Shown in pieces: positions 15,101 to 26,622 of a stretch of 64,000 nt of DNA (its first letter is position 1; every line of letters starts with the position of its first letter). The notes below the pieces were generated by a model that worked only from the letters and a program-made list of their open reading frames with translations, did no database searches and was not told where the DNA came from. Made by a program: the position numbers and the translations under genes. This DNA comes from Pohlia nutans (Eukaryota; Streptophyta; Bryopsida; Bryales; Mniaceae), in assembly GCA_022496805.1 (NCBI GenBank), contig CM040100.1, positions 18,753,009 through 18,817,008 on the forward strand, written 5' to 3'.

Positions 15101-17769
15101 CAATTTCAACACCCGTAAATACGAAATTAATGTAATTAATAAACAAAATCACCGCAGATAAACGTACCACACTATTGGCGTCCCTTCCACCGCAAAGAAG
15201 CAGTAGACCGTCTGATCGAGCACACGCAGTGGCATACCTATAAAACAAGGTGTCAGAGTCGTAGACTAAGAAAGCACGTAAAGCGGCAAGAAGGAACTCA
15301 TACTTGAATCGGCTAAGGATCTATTAAAGTGTTAGCTCACTACATCTAAACTAAATCAAACAGATAGCACATCAATGATGATGTAAGCTCCCAGTAAAGT
15401 CAATTAATACACAGGCCAAGCTCGCAAATACACGTCAATAAATACTGATATACTCTCATATGTAATCTCCACCCTTGTGACAAAGACACGCACTCACGTC
15501 ATGCTAATCTTCACTTACATGGTACTTAGGCAACCCTACTATGATTTTTTCGACATTTATAACTTACATGCACGGTGGGGGACCATCGCCTTCTGGCTCC
15601 AGCTTCCTCCACTCGTAAGGCTTCGCCGCTGTATCTAGAGCCCATACATCCGCCAGTGGGCGTTTGCCTGTCAAAAGAAAATTCTGTCAGAACAGTAATA
15701 CATCAACTCGTTAAGTTTTGAACAATCGGATTCTCTGAAAGGGTGGTCAACGCACCATCATTTCCGCTGATAGAGAGAAGGAATCGCTGTCCAACCAAGG
15801 ACATAACGTGCCCATAGCGAGGCCCAGGACCAGGTCCTTGCACAACCACCCTGCCAACGTAGTGACCCTTTAGTGTCAGTAACTAACAGTAGATTGACAT
15901 TCTCCATCAAGCAAAACTCCAGCTCCCGACTTGAGTAAACTTCAGTTCCTCTTCAGCCTTTTTGCAATGACCGAAACAAGTAGGTGGGAATTACCAAAAC
16001 AAAACAACTCAGTGTCTCTCGCATAAAGGGAAAGTTTGTAACCTCCCGACAAATATGGCTCTTATGGTTTTTCATTACATGTAAAGATCACCAAAAATTA
16101 CCGCCATTTCGGTTTAACTATAAGCATTCTTCTCTTGCAACTATCATTGATCACTAACCTGTGCCATCTCGGCTTGACTTGAGTAAGATCCAAGACGTGA
16201 AGGTCGTCTGTTGAGAGCCCTGCTGGTCCTATACCCCCCTGCGAATCCTCTAACTTCGTCAGCTCCTCTAAAACAATTACACAAGAAAATAACATACCAT
16301 AATACAACTTGATGTTGCAACATTAAAATTCTCAATTTTCCACACCTGAATCACCACCATAGTGCCTACGGCAGTTGCCGCATGTGCAGCTCGAGGCGAA
16401 GGAGGATCCCCAACAGGAGTGAGCCTGCAATATATGCAAGTAAAAATATGAATTAGAAGCAGCTTCCAACCCGACCTAAACAGACAAACCCTACACACAA
16501 TACTGGAATCGATTTAAATCAACAAACAACTAACCACAAGAGCAAGAAAGACATCCTAGTATCCATTTCTTCACTACAAATCATCAAGACACCTTCAGAA
16601 AATTGTAAAATACTGAAGTTTGCTGACCTAAAAAAACACTGATCTCACAATTCAAGAGTTCACCATTTAAATGCCTCGTGCTGAACACAGGAGACGCACA
16701 CGATACTGATAATCCGTCGCTTACGATCAAAGCATGACAAGGTTGTGAACAACTGACCTTGACCATTTATTAGACTGTATGTCAAAGCAGTGCACGTCCG
16801 CTGTAGCCCCAGCCAAACCTGTAGAACCAGCGCATTAAGTTCACGAACAAGAAATTTCTACTGCATAAATAAAATCCGTGTTTATAGAGCTCCTTCCAAA
16901 GGAAAGGAAAAAAAAAAAACTCGGATTAACCCCTAAGCGTCTAAAACGCCCATAATGGCCATCTGCATCACACGGTGGCATTTTCTCATTTCACCTCGGT
17001 TTTCTGATTGCAATACATCATTTTAAAGCTCTTGTTCTATACCACAAGATCAACAGTGTCGATCGTGTCAAACTGAAGTCATTTTCACACAAACAGATGC
17101 TTTCCAGCAGGGGTCCCAATTTTCCTACACTACAGAAAATACACAGTGCACGTTAATCCAGAACCAATCCTTGACATCAGAATTGACGACTTTCTATCAG
17201 CTTGATTATGAATTAGCATTTTAATCTAAAGAGTGATTTCGGTCCGGCTTATTGTCCTGAATTCCGTTCGAAATTTGATCGTGCACTCAAGGTAGAAACA
17301 TACGAATGCCGGCACCAGGCGAGGCAGCTTGAGGACCAACGGCACCGTTTCCTTCCAAGGCGGTCGCTCCACCAAAGAGAATCAGCCGAGGACCAATATA
17401 TCCCGGAGCGCCTTCTTCATTTACAGCGGACACGGCCGTCAATGTGTGACCGCAGCGTGGACCGGGCCCGTCATCCCGCTTCTCAATTACCGAGTGCACT
17501 ATTTTGTACGCGGGAGCCGGCCGTGGCCCCGTAGCCACTTGCTGCTGTACCGGCCCTTGCTCAACCTGCACAAGTGGCGATGGCGGACTCTTCTCTAAAG
17601 ACTCTGCCACTCCATTCGACACCTCATCCTCCTTCACCTTCCCTTCCTCAAGCTCACTATACTCTTTCGTCTCTATGACCTCTACCGCTGTTTCTTCTCC
17701 CTCCGTTGGCCGCTCCGTCTCAGCTCGCTCCTGATCCCCGGCCATTCCCCCAGACGCATCTACCTCCAT
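9196..17769 (-). CDS. BSL: Kelch-repeat Ser/Thr protein phosphatase of the BSU1/BSL family
   Basis: 21 exons (5' to 3'): 17769-17304, 16818-16758, 16424-16346, 16238-16159, 15850-15756, 15667-15568, 15237-15168, 14654-14553, 14008-13927, 13725-13546, 13122-12849, 12490-12214, 11941-11771, 11501-11263, 11119-11035, 10569-10471, 10343-10144, 10004-9929, 9806-9671, 9552-9413, 9279-9196. They sum to 3,096 nt (1031 aa), close to known BSL2/BSL3 proteins. The N-terminal ~430 residues form Kelch blades ([44 protein letters not shown]); a linker follows; the phosphatase domain lies at about 690-985 with [34 protein letters not shown] and [11 protein letters not shown], so all metal-site motifs are present. 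It ends GSLAWI. BSU1/BSL proteins inactivate GSK3-type kinases in brassinosteroid and related signalling. Only the plant-wide BSL2/3-type architecture is seen, not a specific orthologue. Several introns hold transposons. Confidence 0.95.
10640..10909. mobile_element. hAT-like MITE in a BSL intron, 8-bp target duplication
   Basis: The element starts CAGGGCATTTTTTT and ends in the complement AAAAAAACATGCCCTG. GTTCCAAC is directly repeated at 10632-10639 and 10910-10917. A CAG-type terminus and an 8-bp duplication are hAT hallmarks. It lies in the intron between exons 15 and 16. Confidence 0.85.
13263..13328. repeat. Copy of a ~65-bp dispersed repeat (BSL intron)
   Basis: Reverse complement of 4080-4146 in a kinesin-13 intron, sharing GGTGCTTTAGCCACCA and TCAGACATTGATA. 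Confidence 0.6.
13342..13371. repeat. Short interstitial telomere-like repeat
   Basis: About four CCCTAAA units, one shortened to CCTAAA, in a BSL intron. This matches the plant telomere unit TTTAGGG on the other strand. It is too short to be a former chromosome end; a telobox or repair insertion is more likely. Confidence 0.75.
14031..14420. mobile_element. Possible TTAA-flanked element in a BSL intron
   Basis: TTAACCCTAAAGC at the left and TTTAGGGGTTAA at the right bracket 390 bp of AT-rich sequence in the intron between exons 8 and 9. Only about seven terminal bases are complementary, so this is a weak member of the TTAA family described at 18669 onward. Confidence 0.4.
16926..17156. mobile_element. 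TTAA element, subfamily Z, in BSL intron 1
   Basis: Begins TTAACCCCTAAGCGTC and ends at a TTAA with a decayed right terminus. The interior matches the element at 18423-18672 nearly end to end (shared TGATTGCA(A)TACATCATTT-like, AGCTCTTGTTCTA and ACTGAAGTCATTTTCACA strings), so two copies of one element flank the BSL first exon. Confidence 0.75.
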
Positions 17770-17777
17770 AACCCTAA
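17770..17777. promoter_or_regulatory. Telobox-like AACCCTAA directly before the BSL start codon
   Basis: AACCCTAA on the plus strand (TTAGGGTT on the coding strand) touches the ATG at 17769. Teloboxes are known elements of plant promoters and 5' leaders. Similar octamers precede the SSRP1 and strictosidine-synthase-like genes here. Confidence 0.4.
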
Positions 17778-17778
17778 C

Positions 17779-17832
17779 TCACGGCGCCTTAACCTCATCG
17801 ACTATTTCCACAGGAGCTTCCTCCTCCTTCAT
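17779..17832 (-). CDS. Possible upstream ORF in the BSL 5' leader (17 aa)
   Basis: An ATG at 17832 opens MKEEEAPVEIVDEVKAP and stops at 17779, nine bases before the BSL ATG at 17769. The frame differs from BSL and the peptide is acidic. If the leader extends this far, it could lower BSL translation. No transcript evidence is available; it may also be untranscribed. Confidence 0.3.
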   Translation of the reverse strand: MKEEEAPVEIVDEVKAP

Positions 17833-18422
17833 CTCGAAGCTCCGCCATTGCGGCAACCGATGCCTACGACAAACTCCTCCGAACTTGCTCCAAACGCATC
17901 CGAAAAATAAATAAAAAATAAACACTAAAATGGCACTGGAATTTTTCCTCCAGAAGCTGGCTTGCACAGACGCTCGAAGTGGACCGGGAGGTGGCCCTTG
18001 CAATGAGAAACGCCACCTTGGGCCTCCGCAAACAGGACTATGGACGTCCACAAACAACCACGCAGAGTCAAGTCGACTCAAGGAGCAGCACGGGGAGAGA
18101 GAAAGCCTTTAAAGGAAAAGGTTGGGGAAAAGTAAAAGTTACGAGGGCATGATTTCCTTTTCTGCGTGGAGTACCGGTAGTGAGTAACTCTGGGCCAGCG
18201 TGAATGAATGAGCCGGTTTCTATGAGCTCCTACAAACAAGCTGCCCGCAGCCGTGGCAGACCGGCAGGCTCCCTCTCACACCCTCTAACTTGATATACAA
18301 CCTTTTAAAAAAAAAATTGTTGCTCAGTTACTTGGGCAGACGATCATGGAAACATGCTCTGAGTCTCTTAGGGGAAGTGTTGCCAAGTGGACCCACCATG
18401 GCCAAGTTCGCCCGTGCTACTT

Positions 18423-18672
18423 TTAACTTCTAAGCATCTAAAAAGCCCAACATGACCATCTCCATTACTGAACTTTGCAACAGTGGAATTCTCTCACTTC
18501 ACCTCGGTTTTATGATTGCAAGACATCATTTGAAAGCTCTTGTTCTACACTACAAGATCAATCGTGTCAATCGTATCAAACTGAAGTCATTTTCACACAA
18601 ACAAATGATTTGCAACAGGGGGTCCAATTTTTCTACACTACATAAAATACACAATGGACGCTTAGCAGTTAA
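18423..18672. mobile_element. TTAA element, subfamily Z, second copy
   Basis: Starts TTAACTTCTAAGCATC and ends GGACGCTTAGCAGTTAA. Its interior is highly similar to 16926-17156. Its right TTAA (18669-18672) is also the left TTAA of the next element, so the two are joined without spacer. Confidence 0.8.
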
Positions 18673-19731
18673 CCCCTAAGCTCCCAAGAGACCATTTTTT
18701 GGTCGCTGCCCATTTTCTTGGGTTGCCCAAGCCCAAAAAAAACTCTTTTTCAAAATAAAAAATATGATGTCATAAATAAAGTAACGAGTCTTATTTCCAA
18801 TGCAATTGGAATTATGTCCATTCTATCAAAACTTCACAGTTAGGGGGATTTTTCAAAGTGAAACGCCTCAATGTTGAAAAGCAGCTTCAACTTGCAGGTA
18901 GGTTTGCCAAAAATTAAAGCCAATGAGATTCGTTGGGCACCTCAAAAGAACTTATGTCCAACTCACATGGGTTGTATGCTATGAGTTGTGGGCTCATCCA
19001 ATTGAAGGAGAGTTGAAGGGATAATCTAATTTAGCCAAAATCTCTTGCTTCCCTTCATACCCCCACCTATTATAAGGTCTCTAAAAAAATACTAATGCAT
19101 TGAACATCTTGTCAAATTGAGTCATACATCTTGTTAACTACCGTAGTAGGAAGGCAGGGTCGGCACAAAATAATTCCCCAAAAAATGCCTGAAAAATAAA
19201 TAAATTTATCAAGTGTTTTGTCGAAATCAACAAAAATAAAGTCAACAAAAATTGTAGACAAAAAACAAAGGAAAATGTTTAGCTGCTAGTAAAATTTAAT
19301 GTTAGTTATTAATAGCCGAATTTTTAATAATTATTTTTGAAAGTGCCGACCCTACTTTTTGAACTTTTATTAATTATTCGACACCAAAGTGCCGACCCTG
19401 CCTTCCTACTACGGTACCTCATCTTGAGGATGGCCAAAAATGGCACATCATTTCAACTTTTTTTTTGGGTTTGAGAGCCCATCAAAGCAAGGCTGTCCGA
19501 ATTTTTGAGAGTCTAAAATTTCAAAATTTCAACTTCATTTGCTATAACCTTGACATCCGTATGCTCAAATGTCTTGAAATTTTGAGGGATGGTTTATAAG
19601 GCCTAGGAGTACAAGATCCTACGGTTGGAATGTGAGAGAAATGTTTTGAAAAGCATACAGAGATCATCAGCAAAATTGTCTAATATGAGGCAATTTTTGG
19701 TGAGAGACCCCCTTGGACATTCAGGGGTTGA
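18669..19731. mobile_element. TTAA element with a nested MITE
   Basis: Left end TTAACCCCTAAGCTCCCAAG, right end CTTGGACATTCAGGGGTTGA; the termini are complementary over roughly 15-20 bp with mismatches. The first part resembles subfamily X (ACCATTTTTTGGTCGCTGCCC). A separate inverted-repeat element (19139-19416) is inserted inside. Confidence 0.65.
19139..19416. mobile_element. MITE with perfect 26-bp terminal inverted repeats
   Basis: Both ends carry CCGTAGTAGGAAGGCAGGGT and six further matching bases in inverted orientation, bordered by TA on each side. No ORF. The perfect ends suggest a young Tc1/mariner-type insertion into the older TTAA element. Confidence 0.85.
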
Positions 19732-19815
19732 TGTCCCCTTTCGAGGATAGACTCTATAATTATAATATAAGTAGGAAGTAACTAGGGTAAATTTTCTTAG
19801 AATGCGTGGAGTATT

Positions 19816-20359
19816 TTAACCCCTAAACACTCAAACAACCATTTTCTAGTCGTTGCCCAAATCTAATGGGCTGCCCGGAACAAAAAATATGTTTTTGAAA
19901 AAATAAAAAATATTTTAAAATACTTCGTCAAGTCCACTTTCCAATGCAATTTGAATTATGTCAATCCGAGTTAAACTCCACGGGGAGAATTGTTCAAAGT
20001 GAATCACCTCAACATTGTCTTAGTGTTATAAAATTTGCTCTTTGGGGAAAGTAATGATGTTCCCTCCATTGTTTATTTTTCTTTTTTGAAGTTTACAATA
20101 GATAAACCAACTTTAACCAATCATGCTAAATTTTAAACACTAAAAGTTAAAATGATAATTTATACAAATTTTCAAAGATCAATGCTTTTAAATTCATTAG
20201 AAAAAAGATCTGAAGTTATTTTTGGAAGTTTGACTGTACAGTTTATTTGTAGAGATGATGCCCTACATTTTGTTTGTTGAACTTCATCAAACATATGGAA
20301 GGCACATAGTATAACACATCTATGTTTTGTCCAATACCCCTCGGGCTTTTAGGGGATAA
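19816..20359. mobile_element. TTAA element, subfamily X
   Basis: Starts TTAACCCCTAAACACTC and ends CTTTTAGGGGATAA. The interior (GTCGTTGCCCAAATCTAATG, TGCAATTTGAATTATGTCAA, CACATCTATGTTTTGTCCAA) recurs at 21645-22191, 25816-26622, 52550-53069 and, decayed, 60476-60920. Confidence 0.8.
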
Positions 20360-21644
20360 TTAGAATTCCTGAGTGAGTATTTTATTCTCACTATTCTCGT
20401 AATATTTTTGAAGGTTCATTTAATTGGGTTTATTGGGGGTTTCAGTGCCTGCCAGCCAGTCTGTGGGCGGCTGTGGGGTGGGGATCTTTGAGGCCTGATT
20501 GCAATCAGGCTCTAACTTAACTTATGTTGCAGCATTGCACACTCTGAGTAAGCACAGCGGTGTTATTTGTACCGTACCAGAATCTTTTGTAATGTGTCCG
20601 CAAAAAGGAGAAATTAAAAAAAATAAAAAAACAAGCAGCTACGCTACAAGGAGCTCTGACCGGAATAGAACATGTGAAGGACGAGAATGCATTTAAGTGG
20701 AATCACAGACGGAATATATTTGCTATAGTGGTATTTAGCCCAAAAAATTGAGTGTCCCCGCAATGCTTCTTCCCTATGGCCAGAGCCAATAAACTTGTTT
20801 GTAATTGTAATCAAACGCTTAGTGGCAACCTGGTCGCAGCTTCGGCACCTTTGGAGTTTCACGTCGCTTTCCCGTCATCCACGTCCTCTTTTTCATGGGT
20901 CACAACCAATAAGAAAGTGATACGTGGCGTTTTCTAAAAAGCCTGAATTAATTTGTGCCGGAGCTACTACTAAGTTACAGTAGTTTTCAATGACTGATTA
21001 CAATGTTTCTCAAATGCCATTGGAAGCATGAGAAGAAGAATAAGTTTTTATTAGAGCAGCTCCAGCGGTCAATCCTGCTGAATCTGAATAGAAAGAAAAA
21101 ATTTGTATAGAGTTTTTTTTTCCAGGTCTTGAACCTACTTACTTTTTTTAGTGTAAAGTGAAGAATCTCAAGGATTTTTTGTGAATATTTGCATGAAATT
21201 ATTTCAGGGATCATCTAAAGTTCAATGTCAGAGAGCACCTCCGGAGAAGTTCTAAGAGCATAACGTTTTGGCCCTACAACCTCTGTTATACCTAAGTAGC
21301 CCTTAAAGTTTTAGAAATTATACATTTTTTATGAAAGAATATGAAAGTTGAAACCTCACCTTTGAACATGATTGAAAAAGGACTTGTTGCACCACTTTGA
21401 ACATTATGATTTTAGAGATGCTAAAGGTTTGAAAATTGATGAAGTAGACATATAAATCATGAACAAAATCCTATGGTTAAACATTGCAAAAAAGGTCCAA
21501 AATTTGTTCAATTCACCTTGTATTCAACATGTATTGTTTTTTGGAAGTTTCGTTCAAAATCAATGAAAGAACCTCACAGGTTAAATATGGTTTTTGATAA
21601 TACAATGCCTTCTCCCCTTCTATCTAGAGTTAATGATTTTGGCC
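20360..21644. other. Intergenic DNA, nothing recognised
   Basis: No exon, RNA gene or repeat that I can support. Short ORFs in this stretch lack recognisable similarity. Confidence 0.5.
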
Positions 21645-22191
21645 TTAACCCCTAAACGCTCAATCGACCATTTTCTGATCGGTGCCCAAGTTTAACAGGC
21701 TGCCCGGAACAAAAAAATATGTTTTTAAAATAAATAAATAAATAAAATACTATATCAAGTCTACTTTTCAATGCAATTTGAAATATGTCAATCCGAGTTA
21801 AACTTCACCTAGGAGAATTTTTGAAAGTGAAACACCTCAACATTGTCTTAGTGTTATAAAATTTGCTATTTGGAGAAAGTAATGATGTTCCCTCCATCAT
21901 TTCTTTTGCTTTTTTGAAGTTTACTATAGATAAACCAACCTTAACTAATCATGCTAAATTTTAAACTCTAAAAGTGAAATTTATAATTCATACAAATTTT
22001 CAAAGGCTAATGCTTTCAAATTCATTAAAAAAATATCTAAAGTTGTTTTTGGAAGTTTGACCGTACGGATAATTTGCAAAAATGATGCACTACATTTTGT
22101 CTATTGAACCAAACTTCATCAAACATATGGAAGGCACATATTATAACACATCTATGTTTTGTCCAATACCCCTCGGGCTTTTAGGAGTTAA
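21645..22191. mobile_element. TTAA element, subfamily X
   Basis: Starts TTAACCCCTAAACGCTC and ends CTTTTAGGAGTTAA. The interior aligns with 19816-20359 throughout, with about 10-15% difference by eye. Confidence 0.85.
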
Positions 22192-22233
22192 AATCAGCAT
22201 GAATCAAGAGTCTGTTTAAAATAGTTCTACTGA

Positions 22234-22804
22234 TTAACCCCTAAATGCCTAGAGCCCTCTCCAAATTCGGCAGTTTTGCAAAGATGCATTATAAAATGCA
22301 ACTTAGAGGGATATTTTGAACTTGATATATGAATAAAAGTTGTACAGTATGAATTTTAGATTCTATCCATACGGTTAGATCTATGATTGCTATTACCAAT
22401 AATTTTGTATAAAATTTGAAACGTGAAATTCAAATTATTTTGTAATTCAATTACGAATAAGATATTGACAATCTACGGATGAAATTTTTTGTGATTGGTT
22501 GAAACGTAATACTCTAAGTGTAGTGATTTTTGAAGATTTTTTGTTATATGAGTTGACTTTTTTTAGAGCACTTTTACACTGAAATCTTCATTATTTTGGG
22601 TGAATCACTACAACATGAAATGAGTCAGGCATAAAAAATTCACAAATCATCCCCTTTCTAATCAGATCACATATGCATGAAGCTAACTTCCCATAGAATC
22701 TACAATAAAAATTCCACACTGCTAAAAGTGCATGGCGGATGAGAAATTATGGATGAAATCTATACATCGTCCAAAAAATGGATGCTTAGGCAGTTAGGGG
22801 TTAA
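22234..22804. mobile_element. TTAA element, subfamily Y
   Basis: Starts TTAACCCCTAAATGCCTAG, ends TGCTTAGGCAGTTAGGGGTTAA. The interior is the reverse complement of 25245-25819 (shared AAATCATCCCCTTTCTAATC, TCCATACGGTTAGAT and others) and resembles 59893-60479. Confidence 0.85.
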
Positions 22805-23244
22805 GCCTCATAGATATAACATTTTGAGAATAGCAAATGTAAAGAACATTAAGTAGATTTTGTAGAGCAAAAACAAGGTCTTGCTACCTTATCTTGACAC
22901 AAAGCTTATTTTTCAATTTATTCTACTTTGCATCTTAAAATGTATATATAATCACATTTTTCACATGTATAGTTGATTATTTGCAAAGAGATAAATGGAT
23001 ATACGATAATAGGTTTGGAACATCCACCCCTATGGTAGAACTATACATAAGAGTCTAAAACCTTATGGATTGTGAGTACCAATCTATTGCTTTTAGGTTT
23101 TTATGAAGTAGTAGGCTAGCATACAAGATGGACAAATTAGCATGGCTTGCGCTTTGCTATTTGATAAAGGATTATATAATCAAATCTAAAATTTGAACTC
23201 TAAGTTCTACAAAATTTATACGCTATGAACATTGCACTAATATA
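22805..23244. other. Intergenic DNA, nothing recognised
   Basis: AT-rich sequence between a TTAA element and the inverted-repeat element at 23245. No supportable feature. Confidence 0.5.
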
Positions 23245-23594
23245 GTTATCCGTAAAGTCTTGAGGGGCTACCCTGTCTACTATCGGGTGATTTCGTACTT
23301 TAATTACACTTTTCTGACAAGATCAGACACAACCAACCAAGCCACCGAGTTTGGGAGAGCATGAGGGTGGCATAGGGACACATGGAGATTCTCTCATGGG
23401 AACTCGAGTGTGCCTTAGGGATCTTCTCTAGTATTGATAAGGTGCAAGGTTAAATTTTTTATTGACAACGAAGAGCGTGATGTTTGGTTTGGAAAAAACA
23501 GAGGCAAAACTCGTTTTTGCCGCCTTTGACGCTAAAACGACACTTCTATCTTGTCTTTCTTCTAGTAATATTTTGCTAGATTTTACGGATAACT
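23245..23594. mobile_element. Inverted-repeat element, ~350 bp
   Basis: GTTATCCGTAAAGTCTTG at the left pairs with the right end AGATTTTACGGATAAC. A related end (AGAGTTATTCGTAAAGTCTA, then ACTAGAAGAGGAAAGACAG) lies at 47448-47510. No ORF; superfamily not assigned. Confidence 0.6.
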
Positions 23595-23822
23595 CTGATG
23601 TCCCGTCTATTTCTTCTTGAAAAAATATAAATATTCAAAAATTTCAGTGCCCCACATTTGGACAACTGGCTTGCTTGATATTCTTTAGAGGCCTTCTCCA
23701 AGAAATCTAAATGCATGATTCACACTATCAAATGTTTCTAACGTTTGTATCTTGGCAAGCACTCCTGCCACATTGATAATACAACAGCCAATAGGAACTA
23801 CACAAAAGCAGAAGAACGCTTA

Positions 23823-24393
23823 TTAACCCCTAAAGGACCGCGGATTTTTTTGTTTTTGAGCATCATTTTCACCTCTTTCTATTCATTTTCTTGTGAATAT
23901 TTTTTCCTCTTGATAGAAAATACCAAATCAAACATTTAAATAAAATTTAAGAAATTTTTGACCAATTTAACAATTTTTCCCATGTCTTCAAAGACGGTCA
24001 AAAATATCCAAAAAGACTGCAATTTCAACTTTCAACTTTTCACTTCAAACGCTATAATCTTGCAATCTGTACAGTCAAATTCTATGAAAATTTTACCATG
24101 CACTCTCTTGGTAATCTATAACAAGATCCTACAGTTAAAGTTGAAATATAATAATTTCTGAAATTTATTTTGAGCCTTGCCTGCACTGCCCATTCTCCCC
24201 AAAAAAACCCCTTTTGTTCCATAACTTCACTTAAAAACTCGGAATCAAAAAAAAAATTTGATCTCCATTTTTTGTATTGATATACCAAATTTACATAATT
24301 TATTTCAAAAAATAAGAATAAAAATTGACACTGTGGGAACCTACCCGAACATTGAAATGTCCTAGTTAGGACACTTGGTCCTTTAGGGGTTAA
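23823..24393. mobile_element. TTAA element inserted in a short host repeat
   Basis: Starts TTAACCCCTAAAGGACC and ends GGTCCTTTAGGGGTTAA, a perfect 13-bp inverted repeat plus TTAA. The left flank GAACGCTTA matches flanks of the array at 24434 and the unoccupied repeat copies at 27319 and later. Confidence 0.85.
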
Positions 24394-24433
24394 AATTAAA
24401 GATTGGAAAGTCAACTAATCTTGAAAATGCTTA

Positions 24434-25248
24434 TTAACCCCTAAGGGTCCCTAGCTTTTTTGGGCTTAAAATCATCATCGCTTTTGATGTGTTATAGGTC
24501 TAAATGTAAGTGAGGTATAGAAATCTCAACCGTACAATCTTGTAACATACATGTTGTAGATCATGTGGATCAATTTTGGGGTCATTTGGCCATATAGATT
24601 GCAAGATCATAGTGTTTTACTGTTAAAAAAGGATGCTGAAATTTTCCTAGCAACACAGTTAGAGGTGAAATTCATTTTCAAAATTACTCAAATGAAAAAA
24701 CTTTCAACTATAAAGTAGTTCAAAATCATCATATAAACACATTGGTACCAAAAAAGCCTCATGAAAAATTTTAGAGTGCCCTAAAATGGCCTTGCAATGT
24801 CAAAAAGTAGCCCGAAAAGTGACCCATTTGAACCAAAAAGCAAAAAGTGGCCAAACTAGACCCGTGCACTAAAATGACTCCCAAACATTCATAACAACAT
24901 GGATTGACCTGAAAAATTTACCATGATAAATAGACTTCAAGGGAAATTCAACCCAACAAGTTTTATTGAAAACGGACTTGGGATGAAGGAGATACAAGCC
25001 CCCGAAGTTGCTGCCATCAAAATTCACAGAACTGTCCAAAAAAAAGATACCTACTTTCAAATGATCACCAAAAATTCAATTCATCTCGGATTGATCTTAA
25101 AAATTTACCACACATTCCATACATCATGCAGGGAGTTTTTTCAAAATTTCAGCAAAATCAGACACGTTTTGCAAAAGTTACAACTCTTCAAAGGTGAATG
25201 TCCCTTAGAAACGTCCAAAATATGGACGCCGGGACGCTTAAGGGTTAA
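24434..25248. mobile_element. TTAA element, first member of a four-element array
   Basis: Starts TTAACCCCTAAGGGTCCC, ends GGGACGCTTAAGGGTTAA. Its right TTAA at 25245-25248 is the left TTAA of the next element. No coding sequence. Confidence 0.8.
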
Positions 25249-25819
25249 CCCCTAACCGCCCAACCGTGCATATTTTGCATGATGTATGGATTTGAAGTCC
25301 GTTTTCTCATCCATCATGCACTTTTTGTAGTGTGGATTTTTTATTGAAACTTTTATGGGAAGTTAGCTCTGTGCATGTGTGATCCGATTAGAAAGGGATG
25401 ATTTGTGAAAATTTTATGCCTCATTTCATGTTGTAGTGTTCCACCCAAAATTTCGAAGATTTTAGTCTAAAAGTGCTCTTGAAAAAGTCAACTACTAAAA
25501 TTAAGCAACCAAAAAATCTCCAAAAATCACTACACTTAGAGTAATACATTTCAACCCATCACAACAAATTTCATTATTAGATTGTCAATATCTTATTCAT
25601 AATCATGTTACAAAAGAGTGTTAAATTTTACGTTTGAAATTTAATACACAAATATTGGTGACAGCAATCGCAAATCTAACCGTATGGATAGAATCTAAAA
25701 TGCATAATGTACAACTTTTATTCATTCATCAACTTGAAAATATCCCTCTTAGTTGCATTTTATAATGCATCTTTGAAAAACTGTCAAATCTGAAAAGGGT
25801 GAGAACGTTTAGGGGTTAA
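25245..25819. mobile_element. TTAA element, subfamily Y, second in the array
   Basis: Starts TTAACCCCTAACCGCCC and ends AACGTTTAGGGGTTAA. The interior is an inverted copy of 22234-22804. It shares TTAA sites with both neighbours. Confidence 0.85.
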
Positions 25820-26622
25820 CCCCCAAATGCTCAAACAACCATTTTTTGGTCGCTGCCTGAATCTAATGGGCTTCTCGGAACAAAAAAATTATGTTTTTGA
25901 AAAAAATATAAAATATTTTAAAATTCTTCGTCAAGTCCACTTTTCAATGCAATTTGAATTATGTCGATCCAAATTAAACTCTACCCGGGAGAATTTTTCA
26001 AAGTAAGGCCATATTCGTTATATTGAGACTTTTCGCAGATTTTGACACGGAATGCTAGTTATTTAAAAATTCATTTTAAAAATAGTAATTGAAACCAAAA
26101 ATGAAAATGTTCAAATAGTGATTCTATAATAAATTTCTAAAAGTTGGTGTTGTTACCTATTTATAAACAAATACTAGTAAAGAGATAAACCGGTTTATCT
26201 TTGAGTTGAGGATAAAAATGAGATTGTGAAAAGTCTCAATATAACCAATATGGCCTTAAGTGGATCACCTCAACATTGTCTCAGTGCTATAAAATTTTCT
26301 ATTTGGGAAAAGTAATGATATTCCTTCCATCATTTATTTTGCTTTTTTGAAGTTTACAATAGATAAACCAACTTTAACCAATCATGCTCAATTTTAAACA
26401 GTAAAAGTTAAAATGATAACTTATACAAATTTTCAAAGGTTATTGCTTTTGAATTCATTAGAAAAAGATTGAAAGTTATTTTTGGAAGTTTGACTATACG
26501 GATAATTTGTAGAGATGATGCCCTACATTTTTCTGTTGAACCAAACTTCATCAAACATATGGAAGGCACATATTATGACACATCTATGTGTTGTCCAATA
26601 CCCCTTGGGTTTTGGGGGTTAA
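25816..26622. mobile_element. TTAA element, subfamily X, third in the array, with a nested element
   Basis: Starts TTAACCCCCAAATGCTC and ends GGGTTTTGGGGGTTAA. The interior matches subfamily X once the nested element at 26005-26256 is removed. Confidence 0.85.
26005..26256. mobile_element. Nested inverted-repeat element with AAGT duplication
   Basis: Both ends read AAGGCCATATT(C/G)GTTATAT and continue complementary for about 30 bp. AAGT flanks both sides. The unoccupied sequence is preserved in the related element at 19816-20359 (TTCAAAGTGAATCACC), which confirms a 4-bp duplication. Confidence 0.8.
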
